Under the pieces are notes generated by a model, which did no database searches, was not told the DNA's origin, and saw only the letters and a program-made list of their open reading frames with translations. From Bombyx mori (lineage: Eukaryota > Arthropoda > Insecta > Lepidoptera > Bombycidae), in the NCBI RefSeq assembly GCF_030269925.1, contig NC_085124.1, forward strand, positions 11,036,001 to 11,100,000: a DNA stretch of 64,000 nt, read 5' to 3'. The number at the start of each line of letters is the position of its first letter. Position 1 is the first letter of the stretch. A program made the translations under genes and the position numbers. This document shows, piece by piece, positions 12,301-23,609 of this stretch.

Positions 12301-15300
12301 ATCGTGCGGAAGAAAGGGAGCTTATTATGGAATAATTTGGTAGTTAATTATCATAGTTGTTCTTATATCTTATTCAATAAGAGGGTAATTCGTTTCAGGT
12401 GATTCAAGAAATAGACGATATGATGCAAGACACTCCGTCGTCGGAGGGTGAATACATAGAGTACAATGAGGCACTCGAGAAAGGCAAGGAGGTGCTCAAC
12501 TCCCCCCTCTATGAAGACAGTAAGTACTTGCTATTGAACGAAGGACCAACATCAGACTTCATCCCACCGATACACATACAAAAAAAACATTCCGTCACTT
12601 TATCGTGTTTATATATTTTAAAATAAATGCGTCTCCAATACTTTCTTTCCTTAAATTCGTGCAACGTGATAAAACTTAACAAAAACTATAGAACACAACA
12701 TAAATTTAATTTATTCAGATGAAAAGCAGCTAGTAAACGATAGTAGCGATATAAAACGTGGCATTTTAATAATACTCAAATTCGTTAATTACGTGAATCG
12801 ATAAGAAAACAACAAAACAATGGTTTTTAATTCGAATAACGCTTTATAAATAACACTCAAAGTCATCGATACTGGATCCTATCAAAATCGGACGCGCAAA
12901 TTAGAGAGTGCATTCACCTCGCCCGGTTTTGTTTTCATAACCCCTTGACGGTAAAGCGCTACGTTCGTTTGTTTTTGTTGCAATCCATCATGCGCTAAAA
13001 GAAACAGACCTGCGATGAGTTGCTCTAGATTAACGTATAAGATACTTGGGCATACATCGCTAATTAGCTTGGTGTTTTATGAACATATTTTTTTTGCCTA
13101 CTTCGTTGGCAGCCTCAGGGATTATTCTAACTGGTGGTAAATGAGCTCACGGGGCTGTCAATCTTAGAGAATTACTAACAACAACCCTAGCACGAGCAGT
13201 GCTTCGCTAAGTCGGATCAGAATTGCGACCCAATAAGATCTGTCGAGAAACTCAGTTTATGTAGTGGAAGGACCTCACGAGTTTTTTTTTCTAACCTATG
13301 CTGATAGCCTTGAGAGGCTATATCAGCTTCACCGTAACATGTAGGTGAGCTCACGGGGCTCAAACCGGAGTGGCGCTAACACTGGCCTTAGCAAGAGCAG
13401 TGCTCCGCGGGTATATTCATTCGCGAAGCAGCTACTCTTGAGTTGTTAGGTCTCCTTTGGAGGCGCTCGGGTAGCTGTTAGTAAATCTCACCCTTCCTGG
13501 CTGAACCCTTGCTCGCCCACTTGCCCTGTTAACAATGGAAAGTCCTCCGGGCCACCAGTAATATCTCGAACATAAAAAAAAAATTACGTGCAATTCACAC
13601 GTGGTAGAAGTGAAACCTTCCAAAATTAAAATACAATTATCCTAAACGTCTTAAGTATATGTAAAATTTTGTCATTAGTAAATAATTGTAAAGTAGCGCC
13701 CTCTGTGAATTGATATTTTAATTTCACGTATAATCCTAAATTAAAATTCACTACAAGAGCTTTCATACACACGTTAGTATTAAAAAATCTCACAGATGGC
13801 GCTGTATTAAATAGTATGTATATTTCTGTCTCATTCTTTGCTGGCTTCATCCTACACATTTTTGTATTTGTGTCTCTTACCTGTCGTTTTTTCCGTTGCA
13901 TCCGGTTTGAAATCACAACGATTCTAAAGAAGTTTTCACTTCAAAAAAACATGACTAAAACTCCTTTTACTATTTATTCTAGTTTATTTCTGTTTTCGTT
14001 ACATAATTTACGACATTTCGAATTTATATTTTACAGTTTTAAGTTAACAGTTTTCTTGGTCACGGACGACGGTCAACGTAATGTACCTCGGTGGACTGTG
14101 TTTGTTTATTTATAAATAAAGTTCAATATTAAGTGGCTCGGACTCTTGTGTTATGACGTTATGTTTCTGTACTATGACGTATACATATAAGACAAAAGAC
14201 CTCGAATACCTAATATTAATAGAGCCTGTGGCACTATAAGTGTCACTACCCACTAGATCGACGAGTCGATCACAATGCCAACGTACTTGAAAATTTAAAG
14301 CACGACCTAATTAATATATCAACAGTTACAAAATGATTAATTTACGCTCAGATTCTAGTGGGCGGTGTCCGTGTAATTCATACTGTTTAATAGTGACACA
14401 ATTACGATGACTGGTGGTCCCGCAGTAGTCGAAATTCGACTATAATTAATTGAAATTATAAGTTTGAACATTATTTTGGTTCTATTGTCAAAGACTATTT
14501 ATTATACTTCTATAATCACAGATTTCGCCAAGACTACACTTTAGACAAATATTAACAAAGACAAACAATATTTAATCTATTCTCAATTTGACCATAGACT
14601 TTATGCAATAAGAAAAGTTTGATAATAAACATATAGTATGCATGCGTGTGTGTGTCCAATATATAGTAGTGTGTGTAATGTTTTCTTTATTGATTTAATC
14701 TATTATAAATGCATAATTTAAAAAAAAATTAGCATTGTGCACTCCTTCTCTATATTCTCTATAAGTGTGGGGAATTTCATACTCCTCCGTCCGCGCAATT
14801 TTCGTAAAAAGGGGTACAAAGATTATTCTTCACGTATTCATATATAGATTCCTTTCATTGTCACAGTCGTATTCTATAGCTCTGTAAAAATAAATCAAAG
14901 TTAGAATTGTATGTGTTAACTGCTAGGACTGGGATAATATTCACAATAATTCGCAGTAATTTGCTAGCTATTCAAACTTAGATTAGCTGATGTACAACGC
15001 TGACGTTCATTGTAAAATAATATGGCTTTCGGAAACGGCTTAAGTCGCAATATTTGAAAAAATATATATCTGCATATTCATTTCACGCATACGCGCACAT
15101 ACGGTTATATTGATATACAGAACACATAAACGTCTACTTAAATATTGTACAAACATTCAGTAATCCCTATAACACGATATATTTATTCCGCGTTATAAGA
15201 AAGTTGTATGTCCTCATATAACACGTTATGTACAAATATAATATAAATACAAATATAACACAATATAAGAATTAGGAACACAAATTTATTAAAATAATTT

Positions 15301-18300
15301 TATTTTATTTTATGAAAATACTATAGACATAACGTGTAAAGGTACGCGAAATTAATTATGAACTGTACAAATCTGAATCTGAAAATTATGACTGATATCG
15401 CGTAGTATGAAAATGCGTTATAAAAGCACCGTGTTATAAAAGAAATTATTGTATATTTAAAACTAAAAAAATTATAATGCTTTGTTAGTTCTTAATAAGA
15501 TATTTTTAATCTATCTTTAATTTGTTTAATTAATTCGATCTAGTTAAAAAAAATGTTTTATTTTTTAATTGCTATATGTATATGGTACATTTTTTTGTTT
15601 TTCACATTTGGTTATCAATAAAATTCATTCGAGCAAGACTCAGTAGTAGTATTAAAGATGAACGGAGTTTCCTGATACAAATGGTCTTCCTGCTTCCTCC
15701 TAACTTTACTAAACGGTGTATTTAAATCTGTTATAAAAAGAAAAAGTAAAGATAAACGTTATTATTAAACAAGAGCTAGTACTAGTAGTAAAGGAGAGCG
15801 GAGTTTCCTGATACAAACACAGTCTTACTGCTTATAAATCTTAAAAAATATAGTTCTAGTAGTACATTGTGTAAATACCACTATATTATTATAACTTTAT
15901 TATACTGTGTACTAAATCTATTGTAAAAAAAGTAAAGACAACCCCTATTTAAAAGAAGACATAGTACAGAGTAATAGGAAAATTATGTATATACAAAGGC
16001 ACTCTTTATTTCTTTAAGAAATCTGTCCAGCAGACCTGCGAGAGGATTATGAGAATAATAATTAAAAGTGATGAGTGTGTGTAGAACAGCTAAAATAATA
16101 AAATACAACACGAGAATTATAGTAATGCACATACACATATACCTATATATAGTTAAACTTGAATACAAAATATTATAAGTAACACAGTATATACAAAGAG
16201 TATAGAACAATGATCATTCGGTTGATGAGATTATTATTTTCTACTAGTTGACCCGGCAGACTTCGTAGTACCTCAATTGATAAATAAAATACCTAAATTT
16301 TTGTATAAAATAAACTTAAAACAAACAAAAGGAATCCGTCCGACGGGGGACACATCAAAGAGAAAACAAAATTGTTATTTTTATTTAATTCCGAACGTTT
16401 TCATATTTATCTACCTTTTAAGCCTCTCTGGACTTCCACAAATAATTCAAGACCAAAATTAACCAAATCGGTCCAGCCGTTCTCGAGTTTTAGCGAGACT
16501 AACGAACAGCAATTCATTTTTATATACTTAATATAGATTATTATTTTCGAACAGAGCTGCGCGCATTATCTTTAGCTCAATTAAACGAGATCTTCATGGA
16601 ACTGGAGGTGTTGATCCGGGAATTCTCCGAGACCTTGATAGCGGAACTCGCTCTACGGGACGAGCTGGAGTACGAGAAGGAAATGAAAAACACTTTCATA
16701 TCACTCCTGCTGGCCGTGCAGAACAAACGCAGGCAGCATTACGTCGAGAAGAAGAAGAGGCCCGGTGCGCCGCGCTCGCCGAACCTCACCAGCAACAGCT
16801 CCAAGCCGAAGGTACTTTTTTTTTAAGCTATTGCATAGATTTTATCGCGGGCTTTGAGCACGGCGACTGAATCAAGAAATTCCGTAACGAAAATAACCTG
16901 ACAACCCCACTACGCCTACTATGTATTTTAGCTCGCGTTCAACACATTCACACGTTGCGATTGTGTAGTGTTTGTGAATAAGCGCGTGGCGTGATGTCAC
17001 ACTGCATGCGCATCATGAAAAGTCTGCCCATCTCTCTCTCGCGCGGTCTAGCTTATGAGTGTGAAGGGGACAGTTAATGTTTTGCTTTTATTAATGTTTA
17101 ATATAGCGTGGTCTTGTTTTATTATTGTTTTAATATTAAATTATCATTGTCCCGAGTGCCACACGTTTTTTTTTTATTGCCGTGTAGGCAGACGAGTATA
17201 CGACCCACTTGATGGTGAGTGGTTACCGTCGCCCATGGAGGTCAGCAATACCAGGGACAGAGCCAAGCCGCTGTCTACCGTTTAATACTCTCCACAAGCC
17301 TCGTTTGAAGAAGGACATGTCATAACGCTCGGGAAACACCGTGGAGGGGAGCTCATTCCATAGCCGGATGGTACGTGGCAAAAGAGATTCTTCATCAAGA
17401 TTTATTACACGTCATTACGGATCCTCCCGATCCGTTAACGGTGCTTTTAGGTACCACAAGCACCGGTCACCGTCCTCGTCGAAACCGTCGCTTGCGACGA
17501 AGGGCCCGACGAGCGAATTAGCCGACAGACACAGCCCACTGAGTTTCTCGCCGGATCTTCTCAGTGGGTCGCGTTTCCGATCCGGTGGTAGATTCTGCGA
17601 AGCACTGCTCTTGCTAGGGCCAGTGTTAGCAACACTCCAGTTTGAGCCCCGTGAGCTCGCCTACACGTTAGGGTGAAGCTGAAATAGCCTTTTAGGGCTA
17701 TCAGCATAGGTAGAAAAAAAAAATTATATGTAGAAGCTATTAACATATCGATACATATGTATAACATATACATAAAAAAAACATACTTTTTTTATTGCTT
17801 AGGTGGGTGGACGAGCTCACAGCCCACCTGGTGTTAAGTGGTTACCGGAGCCCATAGACATCTACAACGTAAATGCGCCACCCACCTTGAGATATAAGTT
17901 CGAAGGTCTCAGTATAGTTACGACGGCTGCCCCACCCTTCAAACCGAAACGGATTACTGCATCACGGCAGAAATAGGCAGAGTGGTGGTACCTACCCGCG
18001 CGGACTCACGAGAGGTCCTACGACCAGTAATTCTACCACCTTTCGCCCACCAGACGTTAGTAGACCTCAATCCACGTTGAAAATAGTAGATAATGGATTG
18101 TTCTAGTTAAGCAACTTGTTGTAGGGGTGGCACGGAGCAAAATTTAATAATCTAATTCTGACTTGCCCAATCAGACTTTATAATATAAAATCCTGTGACG
18201 TCACTTTTCTTTTACAGTACTTGACCACCGTCATACCATTCCACTTGGACAACGGACCACCAGACAACCAGTCACTTCAAGTACTCATCAAAAGTAAGCC

Positions 18301-19284
18301 ATAACTACATAGACGATGACCTTTATACCTTAAGTTATGCCACTTCGTATAGATGGGTTACCGTGTTTGGTAAACACCAGCAAAGCCAAGGACCTCAAAG
18401 GATCCTTCCTAAGCTTCGACCGAAGAAGGACATAGTACTGTATAAATAATACATAGTTGACCGAAATAAAAAAAAAAATTACAACAGAAATAAATAAAAA
18501 TCATAAAAGCATAAAACATGCAAAACTGTTTTTTTTTATTGCATGTATTTGTGAAGGAGCCCTAATGAGACATGAGGTTCAAAGTCTCAATTGCTGCAAC
18601 GTATGTTGCAGTTTTTTTGCACCGGTCGATAAAAGTCCTCTGCCTATTTCTGAGAAATTGGTGGTCACTGGAAAGGTCGAGGGCAAGCGCCCAAGAGGCA
18701 GGAACCCGACCCGTTGGACGGACCAGATTCGTGCAGCCCTGGATACCACAGTGCACGATGCTCTGCACTCAGCTGCAGATAGGAACACGTGGTGGTGCAT
18801 TATAAAAAACAAAACAAGGCCATGACCACGACCCTCAGTAATGAGGAAACCGACGCAAGGGGAGGAGGAGCCTATTTCTGTGGAGATTCGATAATCAGAA
18901 CAAAACATAATATCGAGGGGTGAAGACAATTAGGTTTAAGCAACATTTTTTCAACTCTACAGGAGTGTCATTTAAAGCTTGAATTTGGAAAAAATATCAT
19001 ACAAAAACTTCTTCAGCTATGCAAATAGGATAAACTTAATTGAAGTTCAATTAAAAACATCAGAATTGTTGATGCTAATACCAAATAAAACGGGCCTTTA
19101 ATTGCAAAGATATATGTCGCCTCGATATCGTAAATGCCTGTTTTTGGTTAAAAGATAGAAGTGGTATTCTCGTGAATTTCTAAACGGCTTCATTGTTTCA
19201 GTACTGAAAGCTATAAACGAAGACAGCCCCACCGTGCCTACTCTACTCACAGACTACATCCTGAAGGTGTTGTGTCCAACATAA
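9237..19284 (+). CDS. unc-76: Unc-76/FEZ family kinesin adaptor, C-terminal six coding exons (5' incomplete)
   Basis: Exons 9237-9345, 11809-11940, 12399-12519, 16555-16811, 18218-18293 and 19202-19284 join in one frame. The joined protein follows the FEZ order: the MWWTITGNFGNILPIDW block, an acidic stretch (DDEIHSSEDEA), the VIQEIDDMMQD helix start, EYIEYNEALEKGKEVLNSPL, the coiled-coil core (ELEVLIREFSETLIAELALR), a basic linker, then YLTTVIPF and the hallmark C-terminus LLTDYILKVLCPT. FEZ/Unc-76 proteins bind kinesin heavy chain and link cargo to it in axonal transport; that role is family knowledge. All junctions are GT-AG and phases match. The first exon starts inside a codon, so upstream coding exons exist; I could not find them in 1-9236, so they probably lie outside the window. 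Convergent with the protease cluster downstream. Confidence 0.93.
10127..10369 (+). mobile_element. Bm1 SINE, 5'-truncated
   Basis: Well-preserved body and A tail, in the Unc-76 intron after exon 9237-9345. Confidence 0.88.
10750..10962 (+). mobile_element. LINE B 3' tail
   Basis: From GCGATTCCGATCCGGCAGTA to CACCAGTAGTCCTTCAATCC and an A-rich tail, in an Unc-76 intron. Confidence 0.78.
11809..11940 (+). CDS. unc-76: Unc-76 acidic exon
   Basis: Acceptor CTTCCAG, donor GTGAGT, phase 0 at both ends, 44 codons. It is rich in Asp and Glu and ends CPVKTADE, which matches the FEZ segment just before the (V/I)IxEI helix. A family-A LINE tail begins 8 bp inside the following intron, and the frame stays open through that retroelement. 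Confidence 0.9.
11948..12206 (-). mobile_element. LINE A 3' tail inserted in Unc-76 intron
   Basis: Begins 8 bp after the donor of the Unc-76 exon ending at 11940 with a T run, and runs through the family-A tail into the ORF-like GACGAG repeat zone. The upstream exon frame stays open through it. Confidence 0.8.
12399..12519 (+). CDS. unc-76: Unc-76 exon, VIQEIDDMMQD / EYIEYNE block
   Basis: Acceptor TTTCAG, donor GTAAGT after the first base of a Lys codon. It encodes 40 codons with the conserved acidic SSEGEYIEYNEALEKGK segment and ends NSPLYED. The split Lys codon is completed by the exon at 16555, reading EDKLRALSLAQLNE, which fits the family well. Confidence 0.92.
13087..13262 (-). mobile_element. 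LINE A tail, diverged subfamily
   Basis: T run, GTTGGCAGCCTCAGGGATTA, then decayed antisense tail to GAGAAACTCAG. Same subfamily as 3175-3358. Confidence 0.6.
13281..13409 (-). mobile_element. LINE A tail fused to a LINE B tail
   Basis: Antisense family-A tail from a T run to GAGCAGTGCTCCGCG, where it switches directly into a sense family-B tail (13411-13582). Confidence 0.7.
13411..13582 (+). mobile_element. LINE B 3' tail
   Basis: ATTCATTCGCGAAGCAGCTA, GTTGTTAGGTCTCC, CGGGCCACCAGTAATATC, then an A tail. Head-to-head with the LINE A piece before it. Confidence 0.75.
14409..14850 (+). repeat. Repeat family R4, copy 1
   Basis: GTCGAAATTCGACTATAATT through CTCTATAAGTGTGGGGAATT and CCTCCGTCCGCGCAATTTTC. 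A similar 400-bp copy in the same orientation is at 35899-36300. No coding capacity seen. Confidence 0.65.
15640..15955. repeat. Diverged tandem duplication
   Basis: CGGAGTTTCCTGATACAAA and the later TCTxTTxTAAAAAxAxAAGT block occur in the same order in 15640-15776 and 15777-15955, with a 40-bp insertion in the second unit. Confidence 0.6.
16243..16535 (-). mobile_element. Repeat family R3, copy 2, next to an Unc-76 splice acceptor
   Basis: Reverse copy from AGTTGACCCGGCAGACTTCG to GAACAGCAATTCATTTTTAT. Its edge lies about 20 bp from the acceptor of the Unc-76 exon at 16555. Confidence 0.7.
16555..16811 (+). CDS. unc-76: Unc-76 coiled-coil core exon
   Basis: The largest exon seen, 257 bp, spanning the most conserved FEZ region: LRALSLAQLNEIFMELEVL, then IREFSETLIAELALRDELEY, then FISLLLAVQNKRRQ, followed by a Lys/Arg-rich linker with Pro and Ser. 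The donor is GTACTT. A dispersed repeat ends about 20 bp before the acceptor, so this splice site is bordered by transposon-derived sequence. Confidence 0.94.
17166..17394 (-). mobile_element. LINE C 3' end with ORF remnant
   Basis: The minus strand reads LLPRTIRLWNELPSTVFPER then YDMSFFKRGLWRVLNGRQRL, a typical non-LTR ORF2 C-terminus, followed by the tail and an A run. Clade not certain. Confidence 0.78.
17395..17722 (+). mobile_element. LINE A 3' end, longest A copy
   Basis: Sense copy starting in degraded ORF-like sequence (a CGTCGAAACCGTCGC zone), then CAGCCCACTGAGTTTCTCGC and the full tail to GGTAGAAAAAAAAA. It abuts a LINE C end head-to-head. Confidence 0.8.
17787..18029 (-). mobile_element. 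Bm1 SINE, 5'-truncated
   Basis: Reverse copy in the Unc-76 intron, directly after a LINE A tail. Confidence 0.87.
18218..18293 (+). CDS. unc-76: Unc-76 exon, YLTTVIPF block
   Basis: Acceptor TTTACAG, donor GTAAGC, enters in phase 0 and leaves one base into an Ile codon. It encodes YLTTVIPFHLDNGPPDNQ and SLQVLIK, the conserved segment shortly before the FEZ C-terminus. Confidence 0.92.
18560..18930 (+). mobile_element. Non-LTR retrotransposon ORF2 C-terminal fragment
   Basis: A frame reads VTGKVEGKRPRGRNPTRWTD then QIRAALDTTVHDALHSAADR and NTWWCIIKN. The (R/K)GRxPTRWTDxI and DRxxWR pattern marks the end of many insect LINE ORF2 proteins. In the Unc-76 intron before the last exon. Confidence 0.72.
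19202..19284 (+). CDS. unc-76: Unc-76 terminal coding exon
   Basis: Acceptor TTTCAG. It completes the split Ile codon, then reads LKAINEDSPTVPTLLTDYIL and KVLCPT before TAA. This C-terminus is nearly invariant in FEZ proteins and fixes both identity and strand. Confidence 0.95.
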
Positions 19285-20330
19285 GCGAATAACCAACATA
19301 GTTAAATACACGCATCCAACATTTCAACGTTCGCACATTATATCACTAAACGAAATTTAAATATATTTAAAAAAAAATATTTTTTTTTTAGATCATAATA
19401 TCATAGAATTTTCACGTAAAATATTTGAAAGCACATATAAAAAAAAAATTGTATTCGTAGTACGTAAATTCGTTGTATGTCAACGTGGCGACATCATAAC
19501 GATGATAAAAAAATATATATACATATACCTGAAGTTTGCGTAATTTTTTTGCTAACAAGCAATTTGCGACTTTAACTTCTACGAGTTACAGGTTAAATTG
19601 GTTTCCGTGGAAAATACGAGCGTAAAACTCGGAAGTCCTAAATTAAGTATGTTGGAAAAGGTTGTTTATGTTGAAACATTTAAGTCGAAATTGCCATAAC
19701 ATGTATTTTTTTGTTTTGTTTTTATTATCCTAAACGAAAAATAGAATTTTATTGTATTCAAGAGTTAAATATTAATTTGTTTTTGCATAAATGAACTGTG
19801 ATATCATTACGGTAGTTTAATTAAAGCTCCATTAATTTTTCAATATTTTTATTCTTAACTATTATTATCATTCGTTTTTTTTTTTTTTTCGTTCGTTGTA
19901 AGGACGTAATTTATTATTGCATAGCTATTTTCTTATATGGGCTTGTTCGCGAATGTGAAATTGTAAATATTTTTTAAAATTTTTAATCTCAATATGGAAT
20001 TGTCTTGTAATTTCTTATCAATCACTAAGGCGAGCACTGTAAATATAATCAGCTTATAGTAAATTCCAGATTGTACCTAAAACAATATCGTTGGCCAGTA
20101 CAAACAGACGCCATTTTAAATACGTCTGGAAATTTCTTAGCTATTTTTTGTTTTAAAACATCGAATGAATTTCAGTTATATTCTATTAGTTTATAGTAAT
20201 TTCAAAACAAACAATTTTGAAACGATATTCGTTTTAAATTTATGTATCTAGTCTCGTGATGTCTTAGTCATAATTTTGTTAATGTGTAACGAAAGTAATA
20301 ATAAAGAGAAAATTGAAAAAAAAATAAAAA
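19285..20330 (+). other. unc-76: Unc-76 3' UTR
   Basis: About 1 kb of AT-rich, repeat-free sequence follows the stop codon and ends in an A-rich tract. It holds none of the dispersed repeats seen almost everywhere else, as expected for a transcribed UTR. The extent is inferred from the polyadenylation signal at 20300. Confidence 0.6.
20300..20305 (+). terminator. Candidate polyadenylation signal of Unc-76
   Basis: AATAAA lies about 1 kb after the Unc-76 stop and is followed by an A-rich stretch. AATAAA is common in AT-rich DNA; position is the main support. Confidence 0.45.
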
Positions 20331-21807
20331 TAAAAAAAGAAATTATTTTTTAACGTTAAAGAATAGATTATGAAATTTGACTATTTATTTTGCATCGCCA
20401 TTTTAGCACGCAATTAAAAATCTATTTGAGATTTTCAAATTTCGAACGGTCGAAGGCTTCATTAAAGATTGACTATAATTCTAAAAGCCCGTGGCAAAAA
20501 GTTTGAGGGCCAGGGAAAACGTGTAATATTATACTTTCCCTGGCTACAGAGTTCTGGAATCGCGATGTCAAAATACAGTCCTTATTATAGTTTAAGTTTA
20601 ACTCGCGGGACGCTATGAAGCTTCTAGCACATTTAATAGTTTAATAATGTCCAACTCAAGACAACATGATTACGATCAGGTTCCGTATAATGTTACTACT
20701 GTCAAAATGCCATTTCGACTTCCATTGTGTGAATATGAATAAAATAATATGTTATTAATGTTTCCAAATTTTGACTAAAACAAACTGTCACTGTCAAAAT
20801 CAACTAACGTCAAAGAAGTTTAATCGAAAACTTCTTAAAAAAATCTTTTGTTCGATGAAAAGCTACGTAACAAAATCGCACAGATGACGATAGATTTTTA
20901 TGGACGAATTAGATGATCGAGTCATAATCATGAATTATAGTGAAATTACACGTTAAGTGAAGAAGAATGTATTTGCGCTACCGCTTAGCAATAAGTCTCT
21001 TTGTGAAGATGGTACCTGGTTGAAATAAAAGAGCTTGGATGATAGTAGTATCGTATTTTAATAACCTTATTACGGAAACACCTTGCACCTGTGACACTTT
21101 TAACATTAGTCACAAATACAACAAACAAGTACAAAAAAACAATTGTATAATCTGTCTATGAGCGTATCTACGGTTATATCTAATTCATTACTTTATCAGG
21201 AACACCCGCTGTTAATACTATTGTTGTTAAACTAATTTTGATATTAGAAAAAATCTGTTTATGAATATTTATAAATTCATATATTATTAAAACTAGTGTT
21301 GATGATTGAATTAGATTTAACCATAGACACGCTTATAGACAGATAGAACAAAATTTTCGAGATCGCAAAATACAATAACATCGCAAAATCATCAAACTCA
21401 CTAGTCACTAGTGGGCAATAGTAATCCTTCCATATTACTACATTATATCGCACTAGTGTTAGCAATATCTACAGGCTAGAGCCTCGTGAGTTCACCTACT
21501 TGCTCGGTGAATCTAGAATGACCCCTCGAGGTCACTAGAATAGCTTGGATCTAGAGCTAGAGCGAACTGTGGAGACGGCTTCGAATTCGAACCCTAAGGC
21601 GTTCTACCACTACTTAACTGTACAAGTAGGCCGTGAGCTCGTTCACCATACATAAAATAAAATTTCAGGTTTTAAGCGATCACCAAAATACTTAATATTT
21701 ACAAAAAGAATGGAATACCACTGGCTATTTTAAGACACGTCTTTCACTGTTGATCGAATTATACCCGATCCTGTAGACCGAATGGTAAACAGTCGACGAC
21801 GTCCAAA

Positions 21808-22118
21808 ATACATCATTACAGATCCTCCCGCTCCATTAACAGTGCTTTTAGGTACCTCAAGCACCGGTTACCGTCCTCGTCGAACCCGACACTGGCGACG
21901 AAGGGCTCGACGAGCGAATTAACCCACAGACACAGCCCACTGAGTTTCTCGCCGTATCTTCTCAGTGGGTCGCGCTTCCGATCCGGGGGTAGATTCTGCG
22001 AAGCAATGCTCTAGGGCCAGTGTTAGCAACACTCCGGTTTGAGCCCCGTGAGCTCACCTATACGTTAGGGCGAAGCTGAAATAGCCTCTCAAGGCATCAG
22101 CATAGGTAGGAAAAAAAA
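21808..22118 (+). mobile_element. LINE A 3' end
   Basis: Same extent as the copy at 17395, ending AGGTAGGAAAAAAAA. It lies between Unc-76 and protease 1. Confidence 0.8.
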
Positions 22119-22682
22119 GTCGATCGAAGCTCCATTTAAGTTCATTACTATTTAGTAGTATTTTAGTGCTGTTTAGCAAGACACTTGAATTCTGATTAGT
22201 ATTGTCTGATTATTACGTCATGATTAAGTCAAAGGTGAACAGGGCATTCCTGAATCAAATAATTCGAACAAAATGATAGTTCATTTCAACGTCAATGATA
22301 ATTTTAAGAAACTAAAACACTTGATAAAAAAAAATATAACATTTATTTCTTCGACCAGGTACATATATACATAGGTACTATATAATTATATATTTAAATT
22401 AAATAGAACATTTCATTCAGTCTATAAATACGATTCTTCTGTTTTTAATATTATTAATTGTGGATAAATATTTTCAGTAACGCTGTTTGGCACTGATATT
22501 TTCAATTATCATCACAAGTAAAAAAATTATGCGTCCAAGTATTTTAAGAGTGTATTTTTTCTTTAGCTTCGTCGCTGACTAAAGTTTCACTTATATTTAC
22601 TTCTGGCATGAATACGTAATGTTGTTGTATGGAACTTGACCTAGAAAATACAGTAAAACTTTAATAAATAAAGAAATTTCAT

Positions 22683-22760
22683 TTATGGGCATTCTATGGA
22701 AGGCATTGGGGAAGGCCTATGTCCAACGGTGGGCAGATAAAGGCTGATGATGATGATGTT
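22683..22760 (+). mobile_element. RTE-like LINE 3' end scrap
   Basis: GAAGGCCTATGTCCAACGGT then GGGCAGATAAAGGCTGATGA and GATGATG encodes EAYVQRWADKG and ends in a TGATGA repeat, the usual 3' end of these elements. Confidence 0.6.
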
Positions 22761-23504
22761 TTATGGGCATTCGATGTCTTTCGGTCATACTTAATGTCAG
22801 TTCGGGGGCCGATTAGGGAGCCTCAAGAATACTACGTGTAAGTTGCTCTACACGCGCGAAAGAGCAACCTTGTTTTGGTGAGCAGCGCTCTGACCCGCCT
22901 CACTGCCAAGAGTGGTCGTGGTCCGGTGCTAGTGAGACCAATGACCGCCGGTCAGTCTTCCTGCCTGGGTAGGAGGTGGAACTGAGACGGTCCACGCTAT
23001 GCAACCCATATTGTTTACCTCAGTTGTGTCACGTAAGGCTTGGAGAGTATCGTCGAGTGACGGAAGATTTTAGTTGGTTCAACGACATTATGTCCTGTGT
23101 ACCGCCTCAAACGAGTAAGCGGAAGTCCGGTAATTCCTTCCTGACCCAAACATCTGACAAGTCAAACCACCAACGCGTAAGGACATTGTTGCCCATATAA
23201 ATGTATATAACAGTAGCAAATAAATGTAGGCAGTGCCTTGGTTGTGTCCCCAGTATTACTGATGTCCATGAATAACGGTGACTTCCATCAGGTTAGCTAT
23301 ATGCTCATCTGTCTACAACAACAATATAACATTTATAATTAGTGATAGCTGCTCTCATTCGAAAATTGGAAAACACAGTGAAACAGCCAGAACATAAAGT
23401 CAATTTGGTTATAGCTGATAGTGATTCCAGTGTATAGATTTAACAAAATACTGAAAAGAAAAGTCGCTGTCGCTATTTCGTGATATACCTTATTTCAGTT
23501 CAGT

Positions 23505-23609
23505 TTATAAATGCTGGCGGATGAAATTGTTGAAACTTGTAACTCTGGCGAAGGCAGATGGGAATCCGTCCTGGCATCTGTTCTGGGCTACGAAAGAACT
23601 GATACCGAT
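23505..23609 (-). CDS. Protease 1 exon 5: C-terminus
   Basis: Acceptor TTTTTCAG, then IGISSFVAQNRCQDGFPSAF, ARVTSFNNFI, RQHL and TAA. The SFV...C...GFPSAFARVTSF pattern is the usual C-terminal strand and helix of chymotrypsin-like enzymes. Confidence 0.92.
   Translation of the reverse strand: MGISSFVAQNRCQDGFPSAFARVTSFNNFIRQHL

Larger units (their letters stand above)
12520..16554. other. unc-76: Unc-76 intron
   Basis: Holds LINE A/B tails (13087-13582), repeat R4 (14409-14850), the diverged tandem duplication and repeat R3. The intervals 12600-13080, 13600-14400 and 14850-15640 are AT-rich with nothing recognised. Confidence 0.7.
20331..23504. other. Intergenic region between Unc-76 and protease 1
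   Basis: Contains a LINE A end (21808-22118), an RTE-like scrap (22683-22760) and a decayed LINE C tail (23222-23325). The stretch 22820-23200 is richer in GC and might be an old retroelement, but I could not assign it. The rest is AT-rich and featureless. Confidence 0.55.

Noticed and set aside
17341..17676. 111-codon plus-strand frame
   Set aside because: LINE A tail and coding remnant, not a host gene.
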